Shown here: positions 15,629-22,493 of the stretch, one piece after another
Numbering within the stretch: position 1 is the first letter of the stretch
Layout of the letters: each line of letters begins with the position of its first letter
Assembly: GCA_003160265.1 (NCBI GenBank)
Contig: PLQY01000021.1
Span: 5,764 to 28,256, forward strand
DNA length: 22,493 bases
Source: Peptococcaceae bacterium
Lineage (GTDB): Bacteria; Bacillota; DSM-12270; Thermacetogeniales; Thermacetogeniaceae
Direction: 5' to 3'
Notes under the pieces: model-generated
Databases searched by the model: none
What the model was told of the DNA's origin: nothing
Seen by the model: only the letters and a program-made list of their open reading frames with translations
Made by a program: the position numbers and the translations under genes

Positions 15629-16885
15629 CTAGCCTGTATATGAATCTTCTTCTTCGGATTTAGAGAAGAAGGCGTTATCCTCTTCGAGAGCACAGGCGAC
15701 CAAGTCATTCGTTTCCGGCACCACCTCTTCCAGGTACAGGTAGCTGATGTCGAGCGCCTCCAGAGTAGCCCTGATATAGGTGCGTACCGTGGTACTGCCC
15801 AGTTCGTGCAGCAGTTTCTCCACATTCAGAGTGGCGTTCCAGGCGTAGGCCCGGCCGTGGATCTGCACAAGTTCATCCAGCAACTCCGCCAACGCCCCTT
15901 CAGTCACCGGCTTGACGATCGGGCAACGGCTGCTGATGCCGGTCTCAAAGAATTTCTTTATTTCATTCTTGGCGGTAGCGCCAAATCTCTCAAAAGCCAG
16001 ATCGGGCATGATCGCCTCGTCCTTGGGCATATTGGCATCAGTCGGGCGCCACATCTCATTTTGCAGGTTTTCCGCCGAAGCGCCCACGACATAGATCGGA
16101 TAGGGCATCGCTCCGGACCAGTTCAACAGCCAGTTCAAGTTGCGGTATGCCTTCAAGCGGCTGATCCGGCCCAGCCTTCCGACGAGCTCCAACTCGTCGA
16201 TCAGGATCACCCAACCCCGATAACCACAGAAGCAGACGGCGTCCGCCAACATTCCGAAAAAGGCAGTAGCGTCCTCGCTGGCCTTGAAGTTCCGTTCGAA
16301 TCTGGGCAGGGGTTGACCACGGTAAGCCTTGTGAATACGTCTCAACTCGCCGGCGGAGACCTTGCTGCCCAGCAAGTAACCGTATAATAAGTCCTGCTCC
16401 TCCCCCTCAGTGTAAAAATAGTCCTCGAAGATAACTCCCGGTAGCGGATGGCAGTAGCGTCCCGGCTTCTGAAGCTGACTCCCGGGCAAATCGGAGGCTT
16501 TTTTCTGATTAAGCTTGCGCTGCAGACCGTAGACCGTGGAGTCCGGGGTGCGCAGCAGCGGCGCCACCCGGCTATAGAAATGCCCCAGATTGTGGCACGA
16601 CACCTCCCGGCTCAGGGAGACCCGGCTTACCGCAAAGCCCATATCCAGAGCCAGGTGTTCTACCGTGGTCAATACGTGGGTCTTGCCCTGGCCGTATGGC
16701 CCCCAGACCAGACGCCCCGGGGTGCCCTGCTCCTGACGAAGCAGTTCCAGGTCGTCCTGGATCAGTTCCGTCAGTTCCTCTCTCAGATCCGGCAGCGCTT
16801 TGGTGGAAACGCGGGTCGGTACGCCCGCCCGCAACGCCTCCACCACCGCCATCGCCTTCAGGCGTTCATCATCGTAGGCGTTCAT
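15629..16885 (-). CDS. P-loop ATPase, BREX BrxD/DUF2791-like (second of two)
   Basis: The 418-residue cytoplasmic ATPase has Walker A GPYGQGKT at residues 62-69 and Walker B WVILIDELE at about 225-233. A leading region LVWGPYGQGKTHVL, a Walker-B glutamate pair and a C-terminal helical part complete a STAND/AAA-like layout. This resembles the BrxC/BrxD ATP-binding family (DUF2791, PF10923) of BREX-type systems. The C-terminus is acidic and ends SKSEEEDSYTG. ATG 16885 abuts the stop of the preceding ATPase gene with no gap, so the two proteins are surely co-translated and may form a complex. Family membership is by motif pattern; a generic defence-island ATPase is the alternative. Confidence 0.65.
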   Translation of the reverse strand: MNAYDDERLKAMAVVEALRAGVPTRVSTKALPDLREELTELIQDDLELLRQEQGTPGRLVWGPYGQGKTHVLTTVEHLALDMGFAVSRVSLSREVSCHNLGHFYSRVAPLLRTPDSTVYGLQRKLNQKKASDLPGSQLQKPGRYCHPLPGVIFEDYFYTEGEEQDLLYGYLLGSKVSAGELRRIHKAYRGQPLPRFERNFKASEDATAFFGMLADAVCFCGYRGWVILIDELELVGRLGRISRLKAYRNLNWLLNWSGAMPYPIYVVGASAENLQNEMWRPTDANMPKDEAIMPDLAFERFGATAKNEIKKFFETGISSRCPIVKPVTEGALAELLDELVQIHGRAYAWNATLNVEKLLHELGSTTVRTYIRATLEALDISYLYLEEVVPETNDLVACALEEDNAFFSKSEEEDSYTG

Positions 16886-18085
16886 CTAGTCCACCACCCT
16901 CTCCATCATCATGGCCGCTTCCATCACCCGCGCCCTCAGCTCACTGTGGGCGCTCAAATCCGGCACTTCCCGGTAGTGGCGCCTGTACCCCGCCTGTTGC
17001 AGGAGGCGGCTCAGCCTGGTTACCACCAGTTGGGGAAAATCTTCTTTTTTGGTTGCATAGAGCAGATCGAGGTCCACAATGTCACAATATGGATTGAAAT
17101 GCTTTCCGGGCAGCAGACCGGACTGCAGCCGCATCCAGAGCGCCTCGTAACTCTTGAAACCCCGCTTCTCATCCTCCACGATCTCCCTGCGTCCAGCCAT
17201 TAGCAGCACAAAGCCGCTCAACAGTTCAGTGTCATCGATCAACTGCCGGAAAAGTTCGTGAGTATCACTCACGGCGCCAGTCGCGTAGAAATATCGTCTG
17301 GTTCCAGGCATCGGTCTTGCAATCTCATCCAGATCGTCGATCAGCACCACCAGTCCGACCACCCCGGCGATATTCAAGATCTGGATCAGGGAATTCAGCC
17401 AGGCCCGGGCGTTGAACTTCTGCAGGGTCTCGAACAGATTGGTGGCCTTTCTCTCACCCAAGGCAAGCTTCTCACCGGTCAGCCAGCGCAACGCCGTGTC
17501 CAGCGGCTCATCCTGGCCGTTGACCAACCTGGTGACAGTGGCAAGAAAACAGAATGTGGTAAACGCTGGCCCTACGTCGAGACCGCGAAAGCTCTGGGCG
17601 ATGGCTATCCTGATCTCCTTCCTGGCATCACCAACTGCCCAGCCCTCCTTCTCCACCAGCAGCGGCAGCAGGCGGCCAGAGCCGTCGTACTCATCCTGGC
17701 CATAACCCAGACGCTCGGCAACGCGTCGACACAGGCCGCGCACCAGTGCCTCCTTGTCGATCTGCCCGACGATTGTCCGGTACAGGATCGGAAGATTGTT
17801 CAGCCTGTAGTCCAGATCTCGCAGGGATAGATAGACCGAGGCATAACCCAGTGCCCGGGCATCCTGTTCCACGCAGCGCAACAGATGGGTCTTCCCGGTG
17901 CCCTCGCTGCCGACCAGCACCTTTATCTTGCTGCCGTGCCCCCGCCTGATAAAGTTATACAGGTAATACTCCTGGAACCGGTCCAGCCAGTCCTCACGCC
18001 CCTGGGTCATCCCGGCCAGCAGACCAGCGTTGGATGGCGGGACGCCCGATTTCAGGTCTTCGAGATCGAGCTCGTCGATGTTCAC
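16886..18085 (-). CDS. P-loop ATPase, BREX BrxC/BrxD (DUF2791)-like (first of two)
   Basis: The 399-residue ATPase has Walker A GSEGTGKT at residues 59-66 and Walker B LVVLIDDLDE at about 245-254. The N-terminus, NAGLLAGMTQGREDWLDRFQEYYLYNFIRRG, resembles the lead-in of BREX ATP-binding proteins that remodel or sense nucleic-acid complexes. It is a distant paralogue of the next gene: the same layout of P-loop, long helical middle and acidic Walker B, with little identity. The start is a GTG at 18085 overlapping the previous gene's stop as GTGA, with GAGGGA upstream. The middle of a four-gene operon is a position expected for a complex subunit. The biochemical role is inferred. Confidence 0.65.
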   Translation of the reverse strand: MNIDELDLEDLKSGVPPSNAGLLAGMTQGREDWLDRFQEYYLYNFIRRGHGSKIKVLVGSEGTGKTHLLRCVEQDARALGYASVYLSLRDLDYRLNNLPILYRTIVGQIDKEALVRGLCRRVAERLGYGQDEYDGSGRLLPLLVEKEGWAVGDARKEIRIAIAQSFRGLDVGPAFTTFCFLATVTRLVNGQDEPLDTALRWLTGEKLALGERKATNLFETLQKFNARAWLNSLIQILNIAGVVGLVVLIDDLDEIARPMPGTRRYFYATGAVSDTHELFRQLIDDTELLSGFVLLMAGRREIVEDEKRGFKSYEALWMRLQSGLLPGKHFNPYCDIVDLDLLYATKKEDFPQLVVTRLSRLLQQAGYRRHYREVPDLSAHSELRARVMEAAMMMERVVD

Positions 18086-18882
18086 GCATGTCCCTCCTCA
18101 TGAAAGATGATCAGACTGCTGAGACTGTTTTCCCGCCCCTGGCTGTCTGTCACCAGCAGAGCATTTTTCTGTTTTTTGGCAGTCCCAAACACCAGCCGGT
18201 AGTTCTGGTACCTGATCTCTAACTGCTCCTTGAGGCGACCCAGTTCAAAGATGTAAAGCTCCTTCGGATATTCCTGCCGGGCAGAGTACCGTACTGTCAG
18301 CAGTTCATAGATAGTGGACAGTGATACTGCATGGCCCCACAGCACTTCATCCTGCTTGTAGGCGATCCGGTTGCCCGTCTGGTAGGCATCCACCAGTTCC
18401 CGGCAGAAGCGCTGTGAATCGAACTTTTTATCCACCAGCTTCTTGTACCGGGCCGCCACCCAGGCAGCCACCTGCTGGGGCTCAAAAGCGGATATCCGCT
18501 CGCTCTTGCGCCCGACAGACAGTATCACCGCCCCCTGCCCGGGATCTAAGATCAGCTTGAAAGGGATCAATTCATAATTGGGATAGCTGCCCTGAAGCGG
18601 GATATGGGCATCCCGCAGGGACCTTTCCAACTCACCGGGGTATTCCTCACCCGCTACAAACTCTTGCGCCCCTTGCAAGGCACGGGCGACATTCGGCATC
18701 CCATCCTCGTGCCTGGCCAGCAGCAGCCGGGCATCTTCACCCAGCGCCTCCAGCACTTTTTCCAACACCTTGAAATCCCAACTATCGATCGCCTTTCTGG
18801 TCTTGATCAGATTGTTGTGCAGACGTCTGTCTATAACGGCCAGTTCATTGATCGCCGTCTTAGCCCCCTGGAGATCCACCAT
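18082..18882 (-). CDS. Unrecognised 266-aa protein of the ATPase operon, probably with a masked N-terminal extension
   Basis: I do not recognise the family. The N-terminal 60 residues are helical and charged (INELAVIDRRLHNNLIKTRK). A central mixed region has GAVILSVGRKSERISAFEP, and the C-terminal half is helical and tyrosine-rich. No catalytic motif, signal peptide or membrane segment is visible. ATG 18882 has GGAGG twelve bases before it, farther than usual. The same frame is open back to about 18986 and reads convincingly (FSQNDIRKWRLATNMVDLQG). An ATG at 18997, ATGA-overlapped with the HTH gene stop, would enter it if the run of six G at 18986-18981 were five. It lies directly upstream of two ATPases and overlaps the first by four bases. 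Confidence 0.75.
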   Translation of the reverse strand: MVDLQGAKTAINELAVIDRRLHNNLIKTRKAIDSWDFKVLEKVLEALGEDARLLLARHEDGMPNVARALQGAQEFVAGEEYPGELERSLRDAHIPLQGSYPNYELIPFKLILDPGQGAVILSVGRKSERISAFEPQQVAAWVAARYKKLVDKKFDSQRFCRELVDAYQTGNRIAYKQDEVLWGHAVSLSTIYELLTVRYSARQEYPKELYIFELGRLKEQLEIRYQNYRLVFGTAKKQKNALLVTDSQGRENSLSSLIIFHEEGHA

Positions 18883-18993
18883 GTTCGTCGCCAGCCTCCA
18901 TTTCCTGATATCGTTTTGCGAAAATGCCGCTCCTTCAACTTCGGGCGTTGATCGCGCCGTGGTTATTTCGGCCTGTATATCCCCCCATCAAGT

Positions 18994-20007
18994 TCATCTG
19001 CCTTTGCTCAATTTGGCCAGGTCTTTTACCAGATGCAGTACCGCCTTCTGCATACCTGGGTTGAGTTCAACAAAGTAATCGCATAGCTCAAAGGTCAGCA
19101 CCCCCGGCTCCTGAGCCCGGATTACAGATAAAACATCGCCATATTCCTCTTCAATATTATCCTCACCGCTATTGTTATCTTCATAGCCATCGTAAAGGGT
19201 ATCGTCATGCCCGATATCGATGTTAGTATTCGAGGCTGACGGTCGTTTCCAGCCAGGTTCTGCATCACCGGCCATTGGTGTTACCGAGTTTGTCCTCTCG
19301 GCATTCTTCACTGCCTCCAGTTCTCGACCGGACAGGCTCCTCTTGACCGTAGTATCCTGAAGGGGGCTTCCTCCCATCAATTGCAGCCAGAAGCCCTCGA
19401 GACGCGCATCCTCCTGCTGTAACAGTTGCACGGCGTTATCATATTCGCCCCGCTGTCGGAGCAACGAGATACCCAACTCCCAATTCGGGGATGACAGGGC
19501 ACTATCCAGTTTGGCTAAGATTTCAGGAGAGGGGAGGCTGCCGCTGAGGCGTTCGATCTGACTCAGGTAGGAGAATGAGACACCGCTTTGCTGCTCCAGT
19601 TGTCGTAGTGAGATGCCCCGTTTCTCACGCAGTCGGGACAGACTATTGGCGATCCCAGCCTTGCACAGCAGCTCTAGAATCCCGGCTTCGAGCTGGCCGA
19701 AATGGCTCTGTTTGAGAAGATTCATTCTGTTAACAGTGACGTTGACCTGAGGGACGGAATGCGTAGCCATCGCCCCAGCCACACGCTTGTTATGCCTGCG
19801 AATGATTGATGCCAAACCTGCTAGCAGGGGTTCCGGGTCAAGGCCGCCCCTCTTGTCATTCACCGTCACGAGGTTCAGCTCGGTAAGGAATTGCTCAAGT
19901 TGAAAACTCGGCAGGGCATCTGCCGGGCGGTCGTCATGATCCAGTACCTGTTGGCACTTTTCTAGCCATGCCCTAAAGTTGAGAGCCAGTCTTTTCAGTT
20001 CACCCAT
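18994..20007 (-). CDS. XRE-type helix-turn-helix protein, first gene of the ATPase operon
   Basis: From ATG 20007 the protein has 337 residues. An N-terminal helical region of about 110 residues precedes a Cro/C1-type HTH (about residues 123-171) with LREKRGISLRQLEQQSGVSF and YLSQIERLSGSLPSPEILAKL. After it come a helical linker, a strongly acidic low-complexity stretch (DDTLYDGYEDNNSGEDNIEEEYGD) and a final helical part. The HTH in the middle of a larger protein suggests a regulator with protein-interaction arms rather than a simple repressor. The start follows GAGGG by five bases; GTG 20034 is the longer alternative. Its promoter overlaps a perfect inverted repeat, consistent with autoregulation (inferred). 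Confidence 0.8.
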   Translation of the reverse strand: MGELKRLALNFRAWLEKCQQVLDHDDRPADALPSFQLEQFLTELNLVTVNDKRGGLDPEPLLAGLASIIRRHNKRVAGAMATHSVPQVNVTVNRMNLLKQSHFGQLEAGILELLCKAGIANSLSRLREKRGISLRQLEQQSGVSFSYLSQIERLSGSLPSPEILAKLDSALSSPNWELGISLLRQRGEYDNAVQLLQQEDARLEGFWLQLMGGSPLQDTTVKRSLSGRELEAVKNAERTNSVTPMAGDAEPGWKRPSASNTNIDIGHDDTLYDGYEDNNSGEDNIEEEYGDVLSVIRAQEPGVLTFELCDYFVELNPGMQKAVLHLVKDLAKLSKGR

Positions 20008-20049
20008 TTTTCCCTCTATTGGCACTCTGTGCACTTATATTGTCTATTT

Positions 20050-20063
20050 GTAATACACATTAC
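20050..20063. promoter_or_regulatory. Candidate operator GTAATACACATTAC over the -10 box
   Basis: This is a perfect inverted repeat, GTAAT-ACAC-ATTAC, covering the -10 hexamer of the operon promoter. A site in this place would block RNA polymerase when bound. The first gene of the operon encodes an XRE-type HTH protein, the natural candidate ligand. Confidence 0.45.
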
Positions 20064-20086
20064 CACCATACTTATAAGTCTGTCAA
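20057..20086 (-). promoter_or_regulatory. Promoter of the HTH-ATPase operon
   Basis: On the minus strand a perfect TTGACA (20086-20081) lies 18 bases before TAATGT (20062-20057). The -10 box is preceded by TGG as an extended -10. Transcription would start near 20050, about 40 bases upstream of the HTH start codon. Confidence 0.6.
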
Positions 20087-20125
20087 CTGCTTCCTTTATA
20101 TTTTCATATCTTTTCTAAAGCAAAA

Positions 20126-20146
20126 CTGCCGCTTGACACGCGGCAG
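20126..20146 (-). terminator. Intrinsic terminator downstream of the toxin-antitoxin pair
   Basis: CTGCCGC and GCGGCAG form a seven-base GC-rich stem with a seven-base loop, followed on the minus strand by TTTTGCTTT. It lies just before the promoter of the HTH-ATPase operon and should separate the two units. Confidence 0.75.
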
Positions 20147-20458
20147 GTCTCTAAATCTTAATATTCATGCCGAACATTATGAGTGAGCAAGTCTGCCCCT
20201 TAGCCTATGCATGCATTTCGTTCTGGGCGACTTCACTGAGACGATCGAGTACTGTCCATCCCTCTCTCTCCATTTGGCAACGGCGAGATTATTACTATCC
20301 AGACTACCCATACATTTCAACAATTCATCCTGAAAGTAGGTAATAAGAGACTGAGTAATCCAGTTTCACGCTATATGTAGCTTCATTAATAGCGAGAATA
20401 ATGGACACATGCGTGTCTTGTCCGGGAAGAGCCCCCGCTTAAGTCCTCATTTCGAGGG
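20147..20458. other. Intergenic stretch with no convincing gene
   Basis: The roughly 310 bases after yhaV hold only short frames. One minus-strand frame of 44 codons (20311-20177) looks mildly protein-like but has no ribosome site. A small inverted repeat, GACAC/GTGTC, lies at about 20404-20415, and ATGGACACAT at 20401-20410 recurs at 21421-21430 on the other side of the toxin-antitoxin genes. Confidence 0.5.
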
Positions 20459-20923
20459 CTATGTGGGTTTTGCTGCGTTCTTATATTGCTCACATGCTGC
20501 TATGAGTTCTTCCCACGAATTGGGTGGATTGCCGCGGTCAAGCATCTTGCGGAACACGACATACGGGCCAGATTCTGTGCCAGCCTTCCGAAGCGTATTC
20601 TCATCATTCAGCCAAGCATATACGATCGATTTACTTTCAGAGTTATACCAGAAAAACAAGCGAAATCGACCGTTGAACTTTGCGCGACACCAGTGCCTTG
20701 CACCAGAACCGAGAGTATTCCCTTGCCTATAAGCCGGCTTCCCTGGGTCCTGTGGCACCTCTTCAAATATAATCGAGTCTACCCTGCGTCTAAACTTGAC
20801 TTTTGGATGATCGACGTTATGGGTCGACGTAAGAATGGCATCTGATTCTTGCATTAGTTTGTCATAGAGTGCCTGCATTTCTTCCGTAAATATCAGCTTC
20901 CAGCCGTTCGATTCAAATGACAT
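20459..20923 (-). CDS. yhaV: Type II toxin YhaV, ribonuclease of the RelE superfamily
   Basis: YhaV is a ribosome-associated mRNA endonuclease that stops growth when not bound by PrlF. The 154-residue sequence follows the family pattern closely: NGWKLIF at the N-terminus, then PAYRQGNTLGSGARHWCRAKF, GRFRLFFWYNSESKSIVYAWLNDENTLRKAG, and the terminal YVVFRKMLDRGNPPNSWEELI. The conserved RxxF..RLFF..Y and WxNDExTLR blocks are intact, so the toxin is likely functional. Its ATG at 20923 lies 11 bases inside the end of the antitoxin gene, the usual order with antitoxin first. Confidence 0.93.
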   Translation of the reverse strand: MSFESNGWKLIFTEEMQALYDKLMQESDAILTSTHNVDHPKVKFRRRVDSIIFEEVPQDPGKPAYRQGNTLGSGARHWCRAKFNGRFRLFFWYNSESKSIVYAWLNDENTLRKAGTESGPYVVFRKMLDRGNPPNSWEELIAACEQYKNAAKPT

Positions 20924-21266
20924 CGTCAGGAAACTCCGCGTCGTCGCTCACAGCCGGCACGGCGTCAGCAAAGCGCTTCGCGGCAGCCGTTATTTCTTCG
21001 GCCACAGGAACCAATCTCTTTTCTGGCGCAGCCAGAAAAGACTTTTCGATAAAGCCTAGAAACGCCTCAAGATAAGGGGCTTCAGCCTCCTCAAATTCCG
21101 GTTCGGACCTTTCGACTGAGAGTAGGATTTGTCCTGATGGTAAGATGCTTGCGGAAAAATGAGCCGGAGTAAGTGCAGTCAATTTTAATGCCTGGAAAAA
21201 CGATTTTTCAAACCGGATGGCTTGAGAATTCCCCACGGTAGTCATGGAGCCTGTATATTTCACCAC
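20913..21266 (-). CDS. prlF: Antitoxin PrlF/SohA family, AbrB-like
   Basis: The antitoxin binds and neutralises YhaV and represses its own promoter through an N-terminal swapped-hairpin AbrB-type domain. The 117-residue protein begins MVKYTGSMTTVGNSQAIRFEKSFFQALKL, with the TVGNSQAIRF DNA-binding pattern of the family. A beta segment follows (GQILLSVERSE), then an acidic helical C-terminus that would contact the toxin. The start is GTG 21266 with GAGGTGA nine bases upstream; ATG 21245 is possible. The gene overlaps yhaV by 11 bases. A promoter and palindrome lie just upstream. Confidence 0.85.
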   Translation of the reverse strand: MVKYTGSMTTVGNSQAIRFEKSFFQALKLTALTPAHFSASILPSGQILLSVERSEPEFEEAEAPYLEAFLGFIEKSFLAAPEKRLVPVAEEITAAAKRFADAVPAVSDDAEFPDDVI

Positions 21267-21285
21267 CGCGTCAAATCACCTCTAT

Positions 21286-21305
21286 GTACGTATTATTGTA
21301 AGTAC
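21286..21305. promoter_or_regulatory. Candidate autoregulatory operator upstream of prlF
   Basis: GTACGTATTATTGTAAGTAC is an imperfect palindrome with GTAC and TA steps mirrored at each end. It falls in the first bases of the predicted transcript, just downstream of the -10 box. That is a suitable place for repression by the AbrB-fold antitoxin complex. Confidence 0.45.
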
Positions 21306-21313
21306 TTGAGTAA

Positions 21314-21342
21314 ATTATAATACGGATGTTCAAGAAACGCAA
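21314..21342 (-). promoter_or_regulatory. Promoter of the prlF-yhaV operon
   Basis: On the minus strand TTGCGT (21342-21337) and a perfect TATAAT (21319-21314) are 17 bases apart. Transcription would start near 21307, about 40 bases before the prlF GTG. Confidence 0.65.
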
Positions 21343-21420
21343 GAAATTAATGGGAGTTTTTTGTTCATACTACGCCTGGGAAGGCAAACCAACTTTTAAA
21401 GTCAAGTGATTATGATCATG

Positions 21421-21440
21421 ATGGACACATTATTGTCCAT
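21421..21440. repeat. Perfect inverted repeat ATGGACA-CATTAT-TGTCCAT
   Basis: Seven-base arms match exactly around a six-base spacer. The first ten bases recur in the same orientation at 20401-20410. The site lies between the divergent prlF and SDR genes; it could be an operator for the SDR gene or the edge of a mobile segment that carries the toxin-antitoxin pair. Confidence 0.6.
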
Positions 21441-21548
21441 TCCGAAAGATGGATAAAAAAATACGGCTCCGGGATCTCCGGAACGAGAGAAATCCTTTAC
21501 GAGACACTCTTCCCTGGGTTATTATGGTTATGACAGGGGGGATACGGA

Positions 21549-22292
21549 ATGAAGCTGAAAGGGAAAGTGGCGATCATCACCGGGGCCGGCCGCGGGATGG
21601 GCCGCGCCATCGCCGGGGGCTATGCCCGTGAAGGCGCCTCTCTGGTGCTCACGGCCGCCCGTGAACAAAAGGAGCTTGACGAAGCGGCGGAGGCCTTGAA
21701 CGCCTTGGGCGTCCTGACAGACGTGAGCAAGGAAGAGGATGTGGAGAAGGTCGTCCAGGCCGCTTTACAAAGATACGGGCGTATAGACATCCTGGTCAAC
21801 AACGCAGGCCGGGGCATGAAATACGTGAGCCCCGGTTTCATGGTGGAACCCACCCGCTTCTGGGAGATAGACCCGAAAACCTGGCGGATGATCATAGATA
21901 CGAACGTCACGGGCGTGTTCCTGATGACGAGGGCTGTGGTTCCCCACATGCTAAAGCAGGGCTGGGGCAGAGTGATCAACGTTTCCATGAACTACGAAAC
22001 GATGAAACGAAAAGGGTTTTCCCCTTACGGCCCTTCCAAGGCAGCACTGGAATCAATGAGTATTATCTGGGCCCAGGACCTTGAGGGCACAGGCATAACC
22101 GTCAACCGCATCCTCCCTGGAGGAGCCACAGAAACCGGAATGATTCCGGAAGGCACACCGGAAAAGATCCGCCGCAACCTGCTTAGGCCGGAGATCATGG
22201 TGCCGCCTGCTGTGTACCTTGCCAGCAACGAGTCAGACGGGGTGACGGGACAGCGCATAGTAGCCTTGGAATGGAACAGGCAATCCGAGTAA
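21549..22292 (+). CDS. SDR-family NAD(P)-dependent oxidoreductase
   Basis: This is a classical short-chain dehydrogenase of 247 residues with a Rossmann fold, FabG-like. The cofactor motif TGAGRGMG is at residues 11-18, NNAG at 84-87, and the catalytic tetrad is complete: Asn119 (DTNVTG), Ser146 (INVSMNY), Tyr160 and Lys164 (SPYGPSKAALE). The substrate is unknown. Between the second strand and TDVS the sequence is some residues shorter than common relatives (ALNALGVLTDVS), a small deletion that does not touch the active site. ATG 21549 has GGGGGG just upstream. It is the only convincing plus-strand gene here, transcribed divergently from prlF-yhaV. Confidence 0.92.
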   Translation: MKLKGKVAIITGAGRGMGRAIAGGYAREGASLVLTAAREQKELDEAAEALNALGVLTDVSKEEDVEKVVQAALQRYGRIDILVNNAGRGMKYVSPGFMVEPTRFWEIDPKTWRMIIDTNVTGVFLMTRAVVPHMLKQGWGRVINVSMNYETMKRKGFSPYGPSKAALESMSIIWAQDLEGTGITVNRILPGGATETGMIPEGTPEKIRRNLLRPEIMVPPAVYLASNESDGVTGQRIVALEWNRQSE

Positions 22293-22354
22293 GGTTACTA
22301 TAGTTGCATGCAATGTCCTACTTTGTCATCCCTGATTACTCCAGGTTCGCTGAC

Positions 22355-22492
22355 TCACCCATCCCATAGTCCGTCCAGATCTGCATTGCCGCTCTCATCC
22401 ACGGTTTCTGCGCGCGGCGTATATACCCATCTGTCGAAAGAATTTGACCATGACCAACTTCCGCCCTCCTTGTCGCCGGTGGCCGTGATGAT
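22355..22492 (-). CDS. C-terminal end of an unidentified protein, cut by the right edge
   Basis: One minus-strand frame enters from the edge and stays open for 45 codons to TGA at 22357-22355. It reads ITATGDKEGGSWSWSN and then FDRWVYTPRAETVDESGN, ending LDGLWDG. It is rich in Trp, Gly and acidic residues and looks like the tail of a real protein, but I do not recognise it. It converges on the SDR gene. The intervening 22293-22354 has a TTGCATGCAA palindrome at 22304-22313 and no clear terminator. Confidence 0.4.
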   Translation of the reverse strand: MITATGDKEGGSWSWSNSFDRWVYTPRAETVDESGNADLDGLWDG

Positions 22493-22493
22493 C

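Noticed and set aside
20177..20311. A 44-aa minus-strand frame starting MGSLDSNNLAVAKW
   Set aside because: It has no Shine-Dalgarno, no recognised motif and no operon partner; probably chance or an old fragment.
22304..22313. TTGCATGCAA palindrome after the SDR gene as a terminator
   Set aside because: Ten bases with no loop and no T run; too short to act as an intrinsic terminator.
1..22493. CRISPR array, tRNA, rRNA or intact transposase
   Set aside because: No regular spacer-repeat series, no cloverleaf or rRNA stretch and no transposase motif was seen on either strand; only short repeats and hairpin elements are present.

Overview
The window looks like chromosomal DNA of a moderately GC-rich, endospore-forming, anaerobe-type member of the Bacillota, perhaps in the Desulfotomaculum/Moorella neighbourhood. 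The evidence is a tricistronic spore germinant-receptor operon, a HisZ-dependent short-form HisG, classical pur genes, and strong Shine-Dalgarno sequences with frequent GTG and TTG starts. This placement is inference; there is no rRNA or marker gene to fix it. Almost every gene is on the minus strand; only the SDR gene near the right end is on plus.

Left part (1-2250): a histidine operon, hisZ then hisG then the start of hisB, which runs off the left edge. It has a good sigma-A-type promoter in front of hisZ and a tandem GGGGACA repeat array between hisZ and hisG. The usual hisD and hisC are not between hisG and hisB.

2290-7300: a gerA-gerB-gerC operon with overlapping reading frames. It ends in a 56-codon membrane protein gene, ATGA-coupled to gerC, that resembles the small D subunits of germinant receptors. 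An HD-domain phosphohydrolase gene with its own hairpins lies upstream.

8000-13300: the late part of a purine operon in the order purM-purN-purH-purD. The intergenic spaces carry structured palindromic elements. One pair is nearly identical and lies in opposite orientation on either side of purM-purN; a long imperfect palindrome follows purD. No purF or earlier pur gene precedes purM.

13300-20100: an accessory island. It holds a two-gene membrane cassette (an FTR1/COG4280-like ExxE protein plus a small membrane protein), a low-GC Dam-type methylase with the broken remnant of what looks like its partner restriction enzyme, and a compact four-gene operon. That operon encodes an XRE-type HTH protein, an unrecognised 266-aa protein, and two adjacent P-loop ATPases resembling the BREX BrxC/BrxD (DUF2791) family. 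It has its own promoter and a candidate operator. It is the best candidate for an undescribed, probably defence-related, system here. A six-G run where the unknown gene should start suggests a frameshifted or phase-variable N-terminus.

20100-22493: a YhaV/PrlF toxin-antitoxin pair with a promoter-proximal palindrome and an intrinsic terminator behind it, then an SDR oxidoreductase on the plus strand, and the C-terminal end of an unidentified minus-strand gene at the right edge. I see no rRNA, tRNA, CRISPR array or intact transposase.
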